This document shows, in pieces, positions 18,225 to 26,687 of a DNA stretch of 37,555 nucleotides. Made by a program: the position numbers and the translations under genes. The stretch is taken from NCBI GenBank assembly GCA_029263035.1, contig JAJCYF010000186.1, forward strand, positions 1 through 37,555, written 5' to 3'. The DNA comes from Actinomycetes bacterium (lineage in GTDB: Bacteria > Actinomycetota > CADDZG01 > JAHWKV01). Every line of letters begins with the position of its first letter. The stretch's first letter is position 1. The notes under the pieces were generated by a model, which saw only the letters and a list, made by a program, of their open reading frames with translations, had not been told where the DNA came from and made no database searches.

Positions 18225-19463
18225 GTGGAATTCGCAACGGTAGAAGAGGCTCTTGCCGAGCTCAAAGAGGGCCGGATGATCATCGTCGTCGACGACGAGG
18301 AGCGGGAGAACGAGGGAGACTTCGTCATGCCCGGGGAGCGGATCAGCCCGGACGACCTCAACTTCATGGCCACCGAAGGCCGGGGGCTCATCTGTACCTC
18401 GGTCACGGCGGAGCGCCTGGAGGAGCTGCACATCCCGATGATGGTGTCCGACAACACCGCGCCCCACGGGACCGCGTTCACCGTGTCCGTGGACCTCAAG
18501 ATCCCCGGCCACACCGGTTCCAGCGCCTACGACCGGGCGGTCACCATCCGGTCGATCGCCGACCCGGCGACCGTTCCCAACGACCTGGCCCGCCCCGGCC
18601 ACGTGTTCCCCCTGCGGGCGTCGTCGGGCGGAGTGCTAAAGCGCGCCGGGCACACCGAGGCGGCCTCCGACCTGGCCCGCCTGGCCGGCTTCGCCCCGGT
18701 CGGCGTGCTGGCCGAGATCATGGACCCGGACGGCACGATGGCCCGCCTCCCGCACCTTCAGCAGCTGGCGGCAAAGTTCAACCTGAAGATCCTGACCATC
18801 AAGGACCTCATCGCCTACCGTAGCCAGCGCGAGAAATTGGTCGAGAGCATGGGGATCGCCAAGATGCCCACCGCATACGGCGAGTTCGAGTGCCACGCCT
18901 ACCAGTCGACCATCGACCACCAGGAGTACGTAGCGTTCGTCAAAGGCGACATCGCGGGCAAGAAGGACGTGCTGGTGCGGGTCCACTCGCAGTGCCTGAC
19001 CGGCGACGTCTTCCTGTCGGCCCGCTGCGACTGCGGCCCGCAGCTTCGCCAAGCCATGGAGAAGATCCAGGAAGCCGGCGAGGGCGTGGTCCTGTACATC
19101 ATGGCCCACGAGGGCCGGGGAATCGGCCTCACCCACAAGATTCGCGCCTACAAGCTGCAGGACCAGGGCCGGGACACGGTCGACGCCAACAAGGAGCTGG
19201 GCTTTCCGCCCGACCTTCGTGACTACGGCATCGGCGCCCAGGTGCTGTCCGACCTCGGCATCACGAGCATGCGCCTGATGACCAACAGCCCGCAGAAGTT
19301 CGCCGGGATCGAGGGGTACGGTCTGTCGATTACCGACCGGGTCCCGCTGGAGACCAGCCCCACCGAGCAGAACATCGCCTACCTGAGGACGAAGCGGGAC
19401 CGGCTCGGTCACCTGCTGGAGGGACTGGGGGTCAAGGACCCATCCGGAGAGAGCTCGGTTTGA
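18225..19463 (+). CDS. ribBA: Bifunctional 3,4-dihydroxy-2-butanone 4-phosphate synthase / GTP cyclohydrolase II
   Basis: This 412-aa fusion supplies both precursors of riboflavin. The RibB half (about 1-205) has DDEERENEGDF and the GHTGSSAYDRAVT region. The RibA half (about 206-400) has the zinc ligands in CLTGDVFLSARCDCGPQL, then HEGRGIGL and a GTP-binding C-terminus. GTG 18225 has GGAGG (18213-18217) 7 nt upstream. The stop overlaps the ribH TTG as TTGA. Confidence 0.96.
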   Translation: MEFATVEEALAELKEGRMIIVVDDEERENEGDFVMPGERISPDDLNFMATEGRGLICTSVTAERLEELHIPMMVSDNTAPHGTAFTVSVDLKIPGHTGSSAYDRAVTIRSIADPATVPNDLARPGHVFPLRASSGGVLKRAGHTEAASDLARLAGFAPVGVLAEIMDPDGTMARLPHLQQLAAKFNLKILTIKDLIAYRSQREKLVESMGIAKMPTAYGEFECHAYQSTIDHQEYVAFVKGDIAGKKDVLVRVHSQCLTGDVFLSARCDCGPQLRQAMEKIQEAGEGVVLYIMAHEGRGIGLTHKIRAYKLQDQGRDTVDANKELGFPPDLRDYGIGAQVLSDLGITSMRLMTNSPQKFAGIEGYGLSITDRVPLETSPTEQNIAYLRTKRDRLGHLLEGLGVKDPSGESSV

Positions 19464-19936
19464 GAACCATCCAGGGCTCCGCCGACGGCAGGGGCCTCAA
19501 GATAGGCGTGGTGATCAGCCGGTTTAACGAAAAGATCACCGACCGGCTGCTGGAAGGGGCGCTGCGGGCGCTGGACGACTGCGGCGTGGAGTCCGACGAC
19601 ATCACGGTCGTATCTGTGCCCGGGGCGATCGAGATTCCCGGCGTGGCCAAGAAGCTGGTCAGCCAGGTCGACGCAATCGTGACGTTGGGGGCCGTCGTCA
19701 GGGGCGAGACCGAACACTTCACCTACGTCTGCAAAGCGGCCCAGGAGGGCATGATCCAGGTCGCCCTGGAGTCCGGCGTGCCGATGACCTTCGGCGTGCT
19801 GACCACCGAGAACTCGGCGCAGGCGCTGGATCGCACCGGCGGCGCCCACGGCCACAAGGGTTACGAGGTGGCCAAGGACGCCGTCGAGCTGGCGAACACC
19901 TACAAGCTGATCGGGAGCCCTCAGCTAGGGGACTGA
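19460..19936 (+). CDS. ribH: 6,7-dimethyl-8-ribityllumazine synthase
   Basis: This 158-aa protein is the lumazine synthase that acts before riboflavin synthase and usually forms 5- or 60-subunit shells. Motifs: SRFNEKIT, VPGAIEIP, GAVVRGETEHF and GVLTTENSAQALDR. TTG 19460 overlaps the ribBA stop. It is the last gene of the operon, and the next gene converges after 6 bp with no visible terminator. Confidence 0.96.
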   Translation: MRTIQGSADGRGLKIGVVISRFNEKITDRLLEGALRALDDCGVESDDITVVSVPGAIEIPGVAKKLVSQVDAIVTLGAVVRGETEHFTYVCKAAQEGMIQVALESGVPMTFGVLTTENSAQALDRTGGAHGHKGYEVAKDAVELANTYKLIGSPQLGD

Positions 19937-19942
19937 GAGCGC

Positions 19943-20674
19943 TTACGCCGCCTGCGTCTTCACCGGCAGGTCCCTTGCCACCAGCCAGGTGATGACCCAC
20001 CCGACTACTGAGCATCCGCCTCCCACGGCAATCGCACGACCGACGGTTCCGCTCTGGGGGACGGCGGGGAGGACCTCCACCAGGGGGAGCGCCGAAATCG
20101 TGGCGTTGCCGCCCAACGACCCCTCGACCAGGGCCACCATCACCAGGGCTACCGGGATCATCAGAAATCCGAGGGCCGGGTTGCGGTAGAAGCTCGCCCC
20201 GAGGAAGGTTCCGGCAACCATCCACGCCGCGTACGCCAGCCAGAACTCCACAAAGACCAGGCCGAACTCGGTCGGCGACTCGAACAGGTGGCTGGAAGAC
20301 AGCGTCTGCGGCCAGTCCGCCAACCGGTAGACGACGTATTCGATGGCGAACCCGGCGGTCATCAACGCAGCCAGAATCGTTGTGACTATCGCAATCGCCG
20401 GCGGTGCCTGCCTCAGGAACTCGGTGCGGGTCCGTCCGTGCGCGAGGTAGACGGGCAGGTAAAGCGCGGTCATGTGGATGCCGATGGCTCCCGCATACCA
20501 TCGGGGGATCTGGCTGGCCGTCTCCCAACCGCTGATGCTGATCTCCCCGAACCAGGCCACGATCCCGACGACCAGTCCCACAATGACCACGAACGGGACC
20601 CACAGAAACGCAATTCCCGCGCCGTCCATCTTGATCCGGTGGCGGGTGATGCTGATCGGTTGGGGGCTGGTCAT
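19943..20674 (-). CDS. ABC transporter membrane protein
   Basis: This 243-aa polytopic protein has about six hydrophobic segments (near residues 20-42, 62-78, 92-112, 140-162, 168-188 and 213-235). It has no enzyme motif. It overlaps the ABC ATPase gene by 4 bp (ATGA), so it is very probably the permease of that transporter. The substrate is unknown. YtrA-linked transporters are often induced by cell-wall antibiotics, which is only a general family hint. ATG 20674 is the start. Confidence 0.8.
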   Translation of the reverse strand: MTSPQPISITRHRIKMDGAGIAFLWVPFVVIVGLVVGIVAWFGEISISGWETASQIPRWYAGAIGIHMTALYLPVYLAHGRTRTEFLRQAPPAIAIVTTILAALMTAGFAIEYVVYRLADWPQTLSSSHLFESPTEFGLVFVEFWLAYAAWMVAGTFLGASFYRNPALGFLMIPVALVMVALVEGSLGGNATISALPLVEVLPAVPQSGTVGRAIAVGGGCSVVGWVITWLVARDLPVKTQAA

Positions 20675-21564
20675 ACCGGGAGCCTTTCTGTGTCGGTCAG
20701 GTGGACGAACAGGTCCTGCAGGGTGATCGGGCCTATCTCGAGACCCGCCGCCCTGGCCTGCCGGAGGCGGTCATCGCCGAGCTCGCCGTAGGTGGTCACA
20801 GACCTGGTGGAGCCGAGCTGCCGGGAGGACAGGACCGACAAACCTTCCGCAAACCGGTCCACCGCGTCTGCCGGGCCAGTTACGGATGCCCCCCGGGAAC
20901 GCAGGTCCTCGACCTTGTCCTGAAGCAGCAGCCGGCCCCGGTCGATGATCACAACCTCCTCGAACAGCCTGGAAACCTCCTCGATCAGGTGGGTCGACAA
21001 CACGACCGTGCGGGGATGGGCCAGGTAGTCCGCCAGCAGCTCTTCATAGAAGACGTAGCGAGACGGTGCATCCATGCCCAGGTAGGACTCGTCGAAGATG
21101 GTCACCGGGCACCTGCCGGCCAGGCCCAGGATCACGCCGACAGCGGATCGCTGGCCCTGAGAGAGTTTGCCGATATGCGCCTTGGGGTCGAGCCCGAACC
21201 GGTCGATCAGCTTGGCGGCGTATTCGGGGTCCCAATCCGGCCGGTGGTCGGAAGCGAACTCGAGGGCATCCGAAATCTTGTCCGAGGGCCAGTCACCGGC
21301 GACGGTGTCGCCGGGGCCCCGGATGAAGCAGACCTTGCGGGTGGCCCGGGGATTCTCCCAGACCGGCTCCCCGTCGATTCGCACCTCTCCCGAGGTCGCC
21401 TTGCGGAAGGCGGAAACCACCGAGAGGAGGCTGGTCTTGCCTGAGCCGTTCCGTCCCAGCAGGCCGTGAATTTTGCCCGCCTCCAGGTTGAACGACAGGC
21501 CGTCCACCGCAGTCACCGGCCCGTACCGCAACGTTAGATCCCTGACCTCGATGCTGGCGCTCAA
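20671..21564 (-). CDS. ABC transporter ATP-binding protein
   Basis: This 297-aa ATPase powers the adjacent membrane protein. Walker A is GRNGSGKT (residues 37-44), the signature is LSQGQRSAV (about 135), Walker B is TIFDES (about 155) and the H-loop is LSTHLIEE (about 193). The signature reads LSQGQ rather than LSGGQ, a common variation. The C-terminal extension (about 215-297) is typical of export-type ATPases of this group. TTG 21564 overlaps the GntR stop as TTGA. Confidence 0.9.
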   Translation of the reverse strand: MSASIEVRDLTLRYGPVTAVDGLSFNLEAGKIHGLLGRNGSGKTSLLSVVSAFRKATSGEVRIDGEPVWENPRATRKVCFIRGPGDTVAGDWPSDKISDALEFASDHRPDWDPEYAAKLIDRFGLDPKAHIGKLSQGQRSAVGVILGLAGRCPVTIFDESYLGMDAPSRYVFYEELLADYLAHPRTVVLSTHLIEEVSRLFEEVVIIDRGRLLLQDKVEDLRSRGASVTGPADAVDRFAEGLSVLSSRQLGSTRSVTTYGELGDDRLRQARAAGLEIGPITLQDLFVHLTDTERLPV

Positions 21565-21959
21565 CGGTTGTCCTCCTTGGTGGTTTCGGGGCTGCCGTTG
21601 TCGCGGGCAGCCAACTCTGAAATTCGGGCGATGACGTCTGAGATGGGGATGCCGATGTTGCGGGCCCCGGTTACCACCGGGTCGACCACGTCGGTGAAAA
21701 AGCGCTTCCGGAACTCGGCCTGCAGAAGGTCCCGGGCGTTGGGGCTGACGAACATCCCGACGCCCCGGCGTTTGTAGATCACCTTTTCGTCGACCAGCTG
21801 CTGGAAGGCCTTGGCCGCGGTGGCGGGATTGATCCGGTAGAACTCGGCGTACTGGGTGGTCGACATCACCTGGTCTTCAGGCTTGAGCGCACCGGTGAGG
21901 ATCTGGGTCCGGATCTGGTCGGCTATCTGCCGGTAGATGGGGCTTCGATCGTCGAACAT
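21561..21959 (-). CDS. GntR-family (YtrA type) transcriptional regulator
   Basis: This 132-aa protein has an N-terminal winged helix: PIYRQIADQIRTQILTGAL, then TAAKAFQQLVDEKVIYKRRGVGMFV. Only a short C-terminal dimer helix follows, the pattern of the YtrA subgroup that regulates neighbouring ABC transporters. ATG 21959 has GGAAGGTG upstream. It is the first gene of the minus-strand operon regulator-ATPase-permease, and it probably represses itself at the palindrome at 21978-22001. Confidence 0.92.
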   Translation of the reverse strand: MFDDRSPIYRQIADQIRTQILTGALKPEDQVMSTTQYAEFYRINPATAAKAFQQLVDEKVIYKRRGVGMFVSPNARDLLQAEFRKRFFTDVVDPVVTGARNIGIPISDVIARISELAARDNGSPETTKEDNR

Positions 21960-21977
21960 TGCACCTTCCGGTTCATT

Positions 21978-22027
21978 GGTTCATTACTTATGTAATAAAC
22001 CATAGAGCCTAGAGGGGTATCGGTCAA
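21978..22027 (-). promoter_or_regulatory. Promoter and palindromic operator of the GntR/ABC operon
   Basis: On the minus strand, TTGACC (22022-22027), a 17-bp spacer and TATGGT (21999-22004) make a good sigma70-type promoter. A 24-bp palindrome, GGTT-c-ATTAC-ttat-GTAAT-a-AACC (21978-22001), overlaps the -10 and the transcription start and ends 19 bp before the regulator's ATG. GGTTCATT is also repeated directly (21970-21977, 21978-21985). Position and symmetry fit an autorepressor site for the GntR protein. Confidence 0.7.
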
Positions 22028-22103
22028 GCAGGGAATCAGGAATGGGCAGACGGGGGGTTCAGTCCGGCGGGGGCGGGTTGAGGCTTTGGAGCTCAGGCCC
22101 GGG

Positions 22104-23078
22104 CTAGGGAATCCACAGGTAGGAGGCGCCGGGCTTGCGGGAAATCCCGAGCTCCTCTTTGATCTCCTCGGCGGGGCTGGTGAAGCCCAGGAAGGGCAGT
22201 GTGTCGAACAACCCGGGGATGGGTTGATAGACCACCAGCGATGCGTCCTCGTCGTCCGCCAGCCGCTTCGCCCGGTCGAACGCGGTCTCGCGGTCTCCCA
22301 GGCGGTCGACCAGATCCAGCTCTTCGGCCTGCAGCCCGGAGTAGATGCGCCCGTCGGCCAGTTCCCTGACCTGGGCCTCGGGAAGGTCGCGGCCCTCGGC
22401 GACGATTTCGACGAAGCCGTTGTACGCCTCGTCGATCAGTGCCTGGAATAACGCACGTTCTTCCTCGGTCATGTCCCGAAACGGCGAGCCCAGATCCTTG
22501 AGAGCACCGCTTTTGACGACAGTCATGCCGATGCCCAGCTTGCCGGCGGCCTCGGTGAAGTTCGGGATGGTGGCGATGACGCCGATGCTGCCGGTCCAGG
22601 TGAACCGGTGGGCGATGATCTCGGTGGCTCCGGCGGAAATGTAGTAGCCGCCCGACGCCGCCGTCTCGCCCATGAGGGCCACCACCGGAAGATCCTCGGC
22701 GATCTCGGTGACCTTGTTGTAGATCGCGTCGCTGGCCAGCACGCCTCCGCCCGGGGAGTCGACGTTCAGGATGATCCCGACGACATCCGGGTCCTCCTCC
22801 GCCTGCTCGAGCTGGTTGATGATGTTGTGGTCGCTGGCGCCCATGGCGCCGCCCTCGGGATCCGAGAAGATCTCACCGATGACGTTGACCATGGCGATCT
22901 TGTTGGTGGAGTCGCCCTCTTCGAGCAGGACCTCCTCAAACTCGCCGCCGCCGGCCGCGTAGCCGCCGGAGAATCCCTCCGAGAACGCACTGATGGCCAG
23001 GGCGGTGACCCAGAGGCCCCCGACCACCACCAGAATGCCGATTACGAGCCAGGTTCGTTTGGCCTTGGTTGACGCCAT
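22104..23078 (-). CDS. sppA: Signal peptide peptidase SppA-type membrane serine protease
   Basis: This 324-aa protein has one N-terminal membrane segment (about residues 9-30). Its protease domain carries nucleophile S142 (AASGGYY) and general base K194 (SGALKDLGSP). The 52-residue spacing equals that of the short SppA of Bacillus subtilis. It degrades leftover signal peptides in the membrane. ATG 23078 gives the normal MASTKAKRTWLVIG start. The start lies only 31 bp from the divergent hisG start. Confidence 0.92.
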   Translation of the reverse strand: MASTKAKRTWLVIGILVVVGGLWVTALAISAFSEGFSGGYAAGGGEFEEVLLEEGDSTNKIAMVNVIGEIFSDPEGGAMGASDHNIINQLEQAEEDPDVVGIILNVDSPGGGVLASDAIYNKVTEIAEDLPVVALMGETAASGGYYISAGATEIIAHRFTWTGSIGVIATIPNFTEAAGKLGIGMTVVKSGALKDLGSPFRDMTEEERALFQALIDEAYNGFVEIVAEGRDLPEAQVRELADGRIYSGLQAEELDLVDRLGDRETAFDRAKRLADDEDASLVVYQPIPGLFDTLPFLGFTSPAEEIKEELGISRKPGASYLWIP

Positions 23079-23109
23079 GAATCCACTGTACACGGTAGGA
23101 TCTGGCCTC

Positions 23110-23994
23110 ATGCTCCGATTGGTCATTCCCAAGGGGAGCCTCGAAAACCAGACCCTGGCCCTGTTCGAGGCTGCCGACATCCGCCTGTTGCGAGGCTCCG
23201 ACCGTGACTACCACGGCACGGTGGACGACCCGCGGCTGGACCGTTTCTCTCTGATGCGGCCGCAGGAGATCCCCCGGTACATAGAGGAGGGGTTCTTCGA
23301 CGTGGGTCTGACCGGCCTGGACTGGGTCCGGGAAACCGGCTCCGACGTCCAGATCATCGCCGAGCTCGCCTACAGCAAGGGCAATGTGGGCAAGCGGGGG
23401 ATAGTCAAGATCGTTCTCGCGGTCTCAGACAGCACCGACATCACCAGCGTGGAGCAGATGCCCCCCGGGAGCCGGATCTCAACCGAGTACCCGAACCTGA
23501 CCCGCAAGCTGTTCGAGGACCTGGGAATCCCGGTGAAGATATTCATGTCCTACGGCGCCACCGAAGCCAAGGTCCCCGAGATTGTCGATGCAATCGTCGA
23601 CGTCACGGAGACCGGCAGCACCCTGCGCAAGAACCGGCTGAGGATCATCCACACCATGCTTCACTCGCCGACCCTGCTGATCGCCAACAAGCAGTCCTGG
23701 GCGGACCCGGAAAAGCGCCAGGCGCTCGAGGAGCTGAAGATCCTGATCTTCGGTGCTGTGGATGCCCGGGGCAAGGTACTGGTGAAGCTGAACGTAGGCA
23801 AGGACGACCTGGAGCGGGTACTCGAGGTCATCCCGGCTCTGGGCTCTCCGACCGTCTCCCAGCTGGCCCACGGAGAGGGCTACGCGGTCGAAAGCGTGGT
23901 GCAGAAGACGGACATCAACGTCCTGATCCCAACCCTGAAGTCCCGCGGGGCAACCGGCATACTCGAGCTGCCGATCACCAAGATCGTCGACTAG
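23110..23994 (+). CDS. hisG: ATP phosphoribosyltransferase (long form)
   Basis: This 294-aa enzyme is the first, histidine-inhibited step of histidine synthesis. The start LRLVIPKGSLE, GFFDVGLTGLDWV, and the PRPP-binding region DAIVDVTETGSTLRKN are typical. The C-terminal part (about 215-294) is the PII-like regulatory domain of the long form, so no HisZ partner is needed. ATG 23110 is 8 bp after TAGGAT (23096-23101). That could be a -10 giving a leaderless mRNA, or TAGGA could be the ribosome site. No other his genes are in the window. Confidence 0.95.
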   Translation: MLRLVIPKGSLENQTLALFEAADIRLLRGSDRDYHGTVDDPRLDRFSLMRPQEIPRYIEEGFFDVGLTGLDWVRETGSDVQIIAELAYSKGNVGKRGIVKIVLAVSDSTDITSVEQMPPGSRISTEYPNLTRKLFEDLGIPVKIFMSYGATEAKVPEIVDAIVDVTETGSTLRKNRLRIIHTMLHSPTLLIANKQSWADPEKRQALEELKILIFGAVDARGKVLVKLNVGKDDLERVLEVIPALGSPTVSQLAHGEGYAVESVVQKTDINVLIPTLKSRGATGILELPITKIVD

Positions 23995-24080
23995 CCCTGG
24001 CGACCGCGCCTGTCTTGGTGATTGCACGCAGGCCGACTCCGTTCAGCTTCGCAAGAGCGTCGAGGTCATAGGATGGATTG

Positions 24081-24347
24081 ATGGGGGAATGGGTTGGTGA
24101 CCTGCTGTTTAGTCCCGAGGTCATTGCCAAGCTGGCGACAAAGCACAACTTGTCACCGGAGCAGGTAAAGCAGGCAATTACCTGCGACGCCCAGGATCGA
24201 GACTACTGGGAGGATCATCCCGTCTACGGACGCAGACTGATAGTGCTGGGCACTGATGCGGACGGGACACAGATAATCGCGTACCTCAGACCCATAGATG
24301 CGAACGACGGCTTGTGGAGATGTCTAACGGCGATCAGAATGGGATGA
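24081..24347 (+). CDS. Small protein, possibly the toxin-like member of a TA pair
   Basis: This 88-aa protein has a helical front part with KHNLSPEQVKQAITC and a beta-rich end with YGRRLIVLGTDADGTQIIAYLRP and LWRCLTAIRMG. The layout resembles small BrnT/DUF4258-type proteins: a helix with xxSPEEVxxxL, strands with RxLVLG, and a final RxITA-like strand. This is by eye only, and the key catalytic residues cannot be assigned. ATG 24081 (after TTG 24078) has AGGATGG upstream. It overlaps the next frame as ATGA. Codon bias is weaker and AT higher than in the neighbours, suggesting recent acquisition. Confidence 0.6.
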   Translation: MGEWVGDLLFSPEVIAKLATKHNLSPEQVKQAITCDAQDRDYWEDHPVYGRRLIVLGTDADGTQIIAYLRPIDANDGLWRCLTAIRMG

Positions 24348-24571
24348 ATATGGATCAGGAAGAGATTGAAGCTCTCGAACTAACCAAAGAGGATCTCCTG
24401 GCGAAAATGAAGGCTGGTCGACGCGATAACCTGCCTCGTAAGGTCGCCGGTGCAAGCCAGTACGTCGCCGGGTCCGCGGTGATCGTGGGCACAGTTGCTC
24501 ACTTGAGGTTGGAGTCTGCCTTTCTTTCTTTGCCCAGCGCGATCGCACCTAAGGATGTCAATCTCTCATAG
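24344..24571 (+). CDS. Small hypothetical protein, possible antitoxin partner
   Basis: This 75-aa frame starts at ATG 24344, overlapping the preceding stop as ATGA (ATG 24350 and ATG 24320 are alternatives). The N-terminal half is acidic and helical (MDQEEIEALELTKEDLLAKM), followed by KAGRRDN and a mildly hydrophobic C-terminus. I see no ribbon-helix-helix or other DNA-binding motif. The antitoxin suggestion therefore rests only on position and coupling. It may also be a decayed gene. Confidence 0.4.
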   Translation: MNMDQEEIEALELTKEDLLAKMKAGRRDNLPRKVAGASQYVAGSAVIVGTVAHLRLESAFLSLPSAIAPKDVNLS

Positions 24572-24597
24572 GTTCCGATGAGGAAATGACTCCGGCT

Positions 24598-24948
24598 CTA
24601 GTCTCCTGAGCGAAGGCCTTTCTCCATCATGTCCTTCAATTCTGGTGGACCAGCTAAGCCGATTTGAGAGAAGGCGCAGTTAGAGAACGTACAGTCGACT
24701 ATCGCTATAGCGCCTACAACGAGAGGTCTATCAGCTCTGATGTCCCAAAAGATCGCGTCGAGATCCCCTTCCCAACCGCATTCGATGATGCTCGTGCGGC
24801 CCTGAGGAATCAATATTGCGGGGCCGAGGATCTTGCAGTTGGAGAACTCATAACCGTCCAGGACGAAGGTATTCACCGTCAGGTCAGCCAAGCGAACGAC
24901 GTCGTTCCGAAATCGCTTCTCACCGGTCAGTGGTGGCTGTTTCGACAT
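24598..24948 (-). CDS. Conserved hypothetical protein with pentapeptide-like strands
   Basis: This 116-aa protein, no signal peptide, contains repeated short beta patterns: DGYEFSNCKILGPAILIP, then IVDCTFSNCAFSQIGLAGP. The C-x-F pattern recalls right-handed beta-helix or pentapeptide proteins, but too few repeats are present to assign the family. ATG 24948 has GGAG about 5 nt upstream. It converges on the TA-like pair and belongs to the same stretch of weaker codon bias. Function unknown. Confidence 0.6.
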   Translation of the reverse strand: MSKQPPLTGEKRFRNDVVRLADLTVNTFVLDGYEFSNCKILGPAILIPQGRTSIIECGWEGDLDAIFWDIRADRPLVVGAIAIVDCTFSNCAFSQIGLAGPPELKDMMEKGLRSGD

Positions 24949-25063
24949 GCAACTCCGCTTCTGCTCGACCGTTCTCGTGTTTCCACTCTACCGGGGGTGG
25001 CGCCCGAGACAAGGCTCTTAAAGTTGCCGGCGGAATTACTAAAGTTGCGGGCGGGGCCTTCGA

Positions 25064-25654
25064 CTAGCTGTCCCGCACCACCAGGGTGCCGGCAACCTTG
25101 TCGGCCAGGGACTGATTCTTGTCGTCCCACAGCGGCCAGAGCCCGTTCAGTAGGAACAGCAGCCCTCCTGCCAGGGGAATGACCTGCGCCGCCGGGTTGA
25201 TTACGGCCCTTTTGACGGCATCCAGCCAGGTCGGTCTCCCGCCGTCGGTGCGGACCAGCTTGATTCCCACCGCCATCTTCCCCAGGCTCTGCGACAACGT
25301 TGCGTGGCAGACCACGTAGTAGACGGCGGCGAGTGCGGAGAACACCAGTGTCAGTTTGAGGTTCATGGCGATCAGGTCCGAGAAGTACCCCTGCATGGCG
25401 GCCTGGTCCACCTGCCCGGTCACCGGGTCCACGGCTGCGCCGCCCCGGGCCGACTCCATGATCGGCATAATCTGCTCCCACAGGTAGATCCCCATAGGAA
25501 CGCTCAGCAGGATGCTGTCGATGAGATAGGCCCCGAAGCGGGACCCCCAACCGGCCAGCTCGACCGGTTGCGTCTTGACCGCCACCGGCTCGGCCGCCAG
25601 AGTTTCGCGGTATGCGCTCCAATCCTCGTACATCTTGAAATCTTCGATGGACAA
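25064..25654 (-). CDS. RDD-family membrane protein
   Basis: This 196-aa protein has a short soluble N-terminus, then the RDD domain with GWGSRFGAYLIDSILL (the R...D signature in the first membrane helix), a middle helix pair near residues 93-115, SLGKMAVGIKLVRTDGG, and a last helix near 155-172 ending in ADKVAGTLVV. RDD proteins are small integral membrane proteins of largely unknown role, some linked to ion transport. TTG 25654 has a strong AGGAGGGG upstream. It is divergent from infC. Confidence 0.85.
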   Translation of the reverse strand: MSIEDFKMYEDWSAYRETLAAEPVAVKTQPVELAGWGSRFGAYLIDSILLSVPMGIYLWEQIMPIMESARGGAAVDPVTGQVDQAAMQGYFSDLIAMNLKLTLVFSALAAVYYVVCHATLSQSLGKMAVGIKLVRTDGGRPTWLDAVKRAVINPAAQVIPLAGGLLFLLNGLWPLWDDKNQSLADKVAGTLVVRDS

Positions 25655-25686
25655 AATGCCCCCTCCTTATGTGCTGCGCCCTTGGA

Positions 25687-25719
25687 TTGGCCGCTACATG
25701 CTCTATCGGCAGCGGCCAA
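25687..25719. promoter_or_regulatory. 9-bp perfect inverted repeat between the RDD gene and infC
   Basis: TTGGCCGCT (25687-25695) and AGCGGCCAA (25711-25719) are perfect inverted copies around a 15-bp centre. There is no U-tract and no gene ends here, so a terminator is unlikely. It lies 32 bp upstream of the RDD start and at the far end of the 253-bp infC upstream region. It may be a protein-binding site or a leader hairpin. Confidence 0.4.
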
Positions 25720-25907
25720 GCTGAATTAAGGGGCAATAAGGTAGAAGTTGGGGCCGAACGGGCGCCGGCGGCCGGGACGACCGGCAGGTACGTGGTAGTG
25801 TAGAAAACCTTGAACGAGGTCTTCCGCGCGCTTGGCAACCTGCCTTTCGGCGAATGTGATTCTCGTGAGGAGGTTGATCTGCAGCGTAAGACGAGGAGTG
25901 GTAGCCG
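25720..25907 (+). promoter_or_regulatory. Long 5' leader region of the infC-rpmI-rplT operon
   Basis: About 190 bp without a supported gene precede infC. Leaders of this operon bind L20 for autoregulation in several bacteria. Here GCCGG-GACGA-CCGGC is one visible stem near 25769-25785. I cannot match it to a known L20 leader class. A 33-codon TTG frame (25810-25911) ends with TAG overlapping the infC ATA start, but it has no ribosome site. Confidence 0.35.
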
Positions 25908-26462
<555 letters not shown>

Positions 26463-26488
26463 CCCTAGAGAAGTTAAGAGGTTTTGAA

Positions 26489-26683
26489 ATGCCAAAGCAG
26501 AAGACTCACCGTGGCGCCGCGAAGAGATTCCGCGTCACCGGATCGGGCAAAATTGTGCGCGAGCAGGCTCACATCAAGCACTACCTCGAGCACAAGCCGG
26601 GCTCGTTGAGAAGGCGCCTTCAGCACCCCTCCCTGGTCTCCAAAGCGGACACCAAAAGGGTGAAGCGGATGTTGGGGATATAG
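26489..26683 (+). CDS. rpmI: Ribosomal protein bL35
   Basis: This 64-aa basic protein of the large subunit starts MPKQKTHRGAAKRFRVTGSGK and ends KADTKRVKRMLGI, both standard. ATG 26489 has AAGAGG upstream. It lies between infC and rplT as usual. Confidence 0.97.
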   Translation: MPKQKTHRGAAKRFRVTGSGKIVREQAHIKHYLEHKPGSLRRRLQHPSLVSKADTKRVKRMLGI

Positions 26684-26687
26684 GACC

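Noticed and set aside
18636..19412. Long minus-strand open frame inside ribBA
   Set aside because: Antisense shadow of a well-supported gene with intact motifs on the plus strand.
24816..25067. Plus-strand frame ending with two KVAGG copies
   Set aside because: It lies opposite the hypothetical at 24598-24948 and the gap after the RDD gene, has no ribosome site, and its N-terminal part is low-complexity Ser/Arg as in antisense frames.
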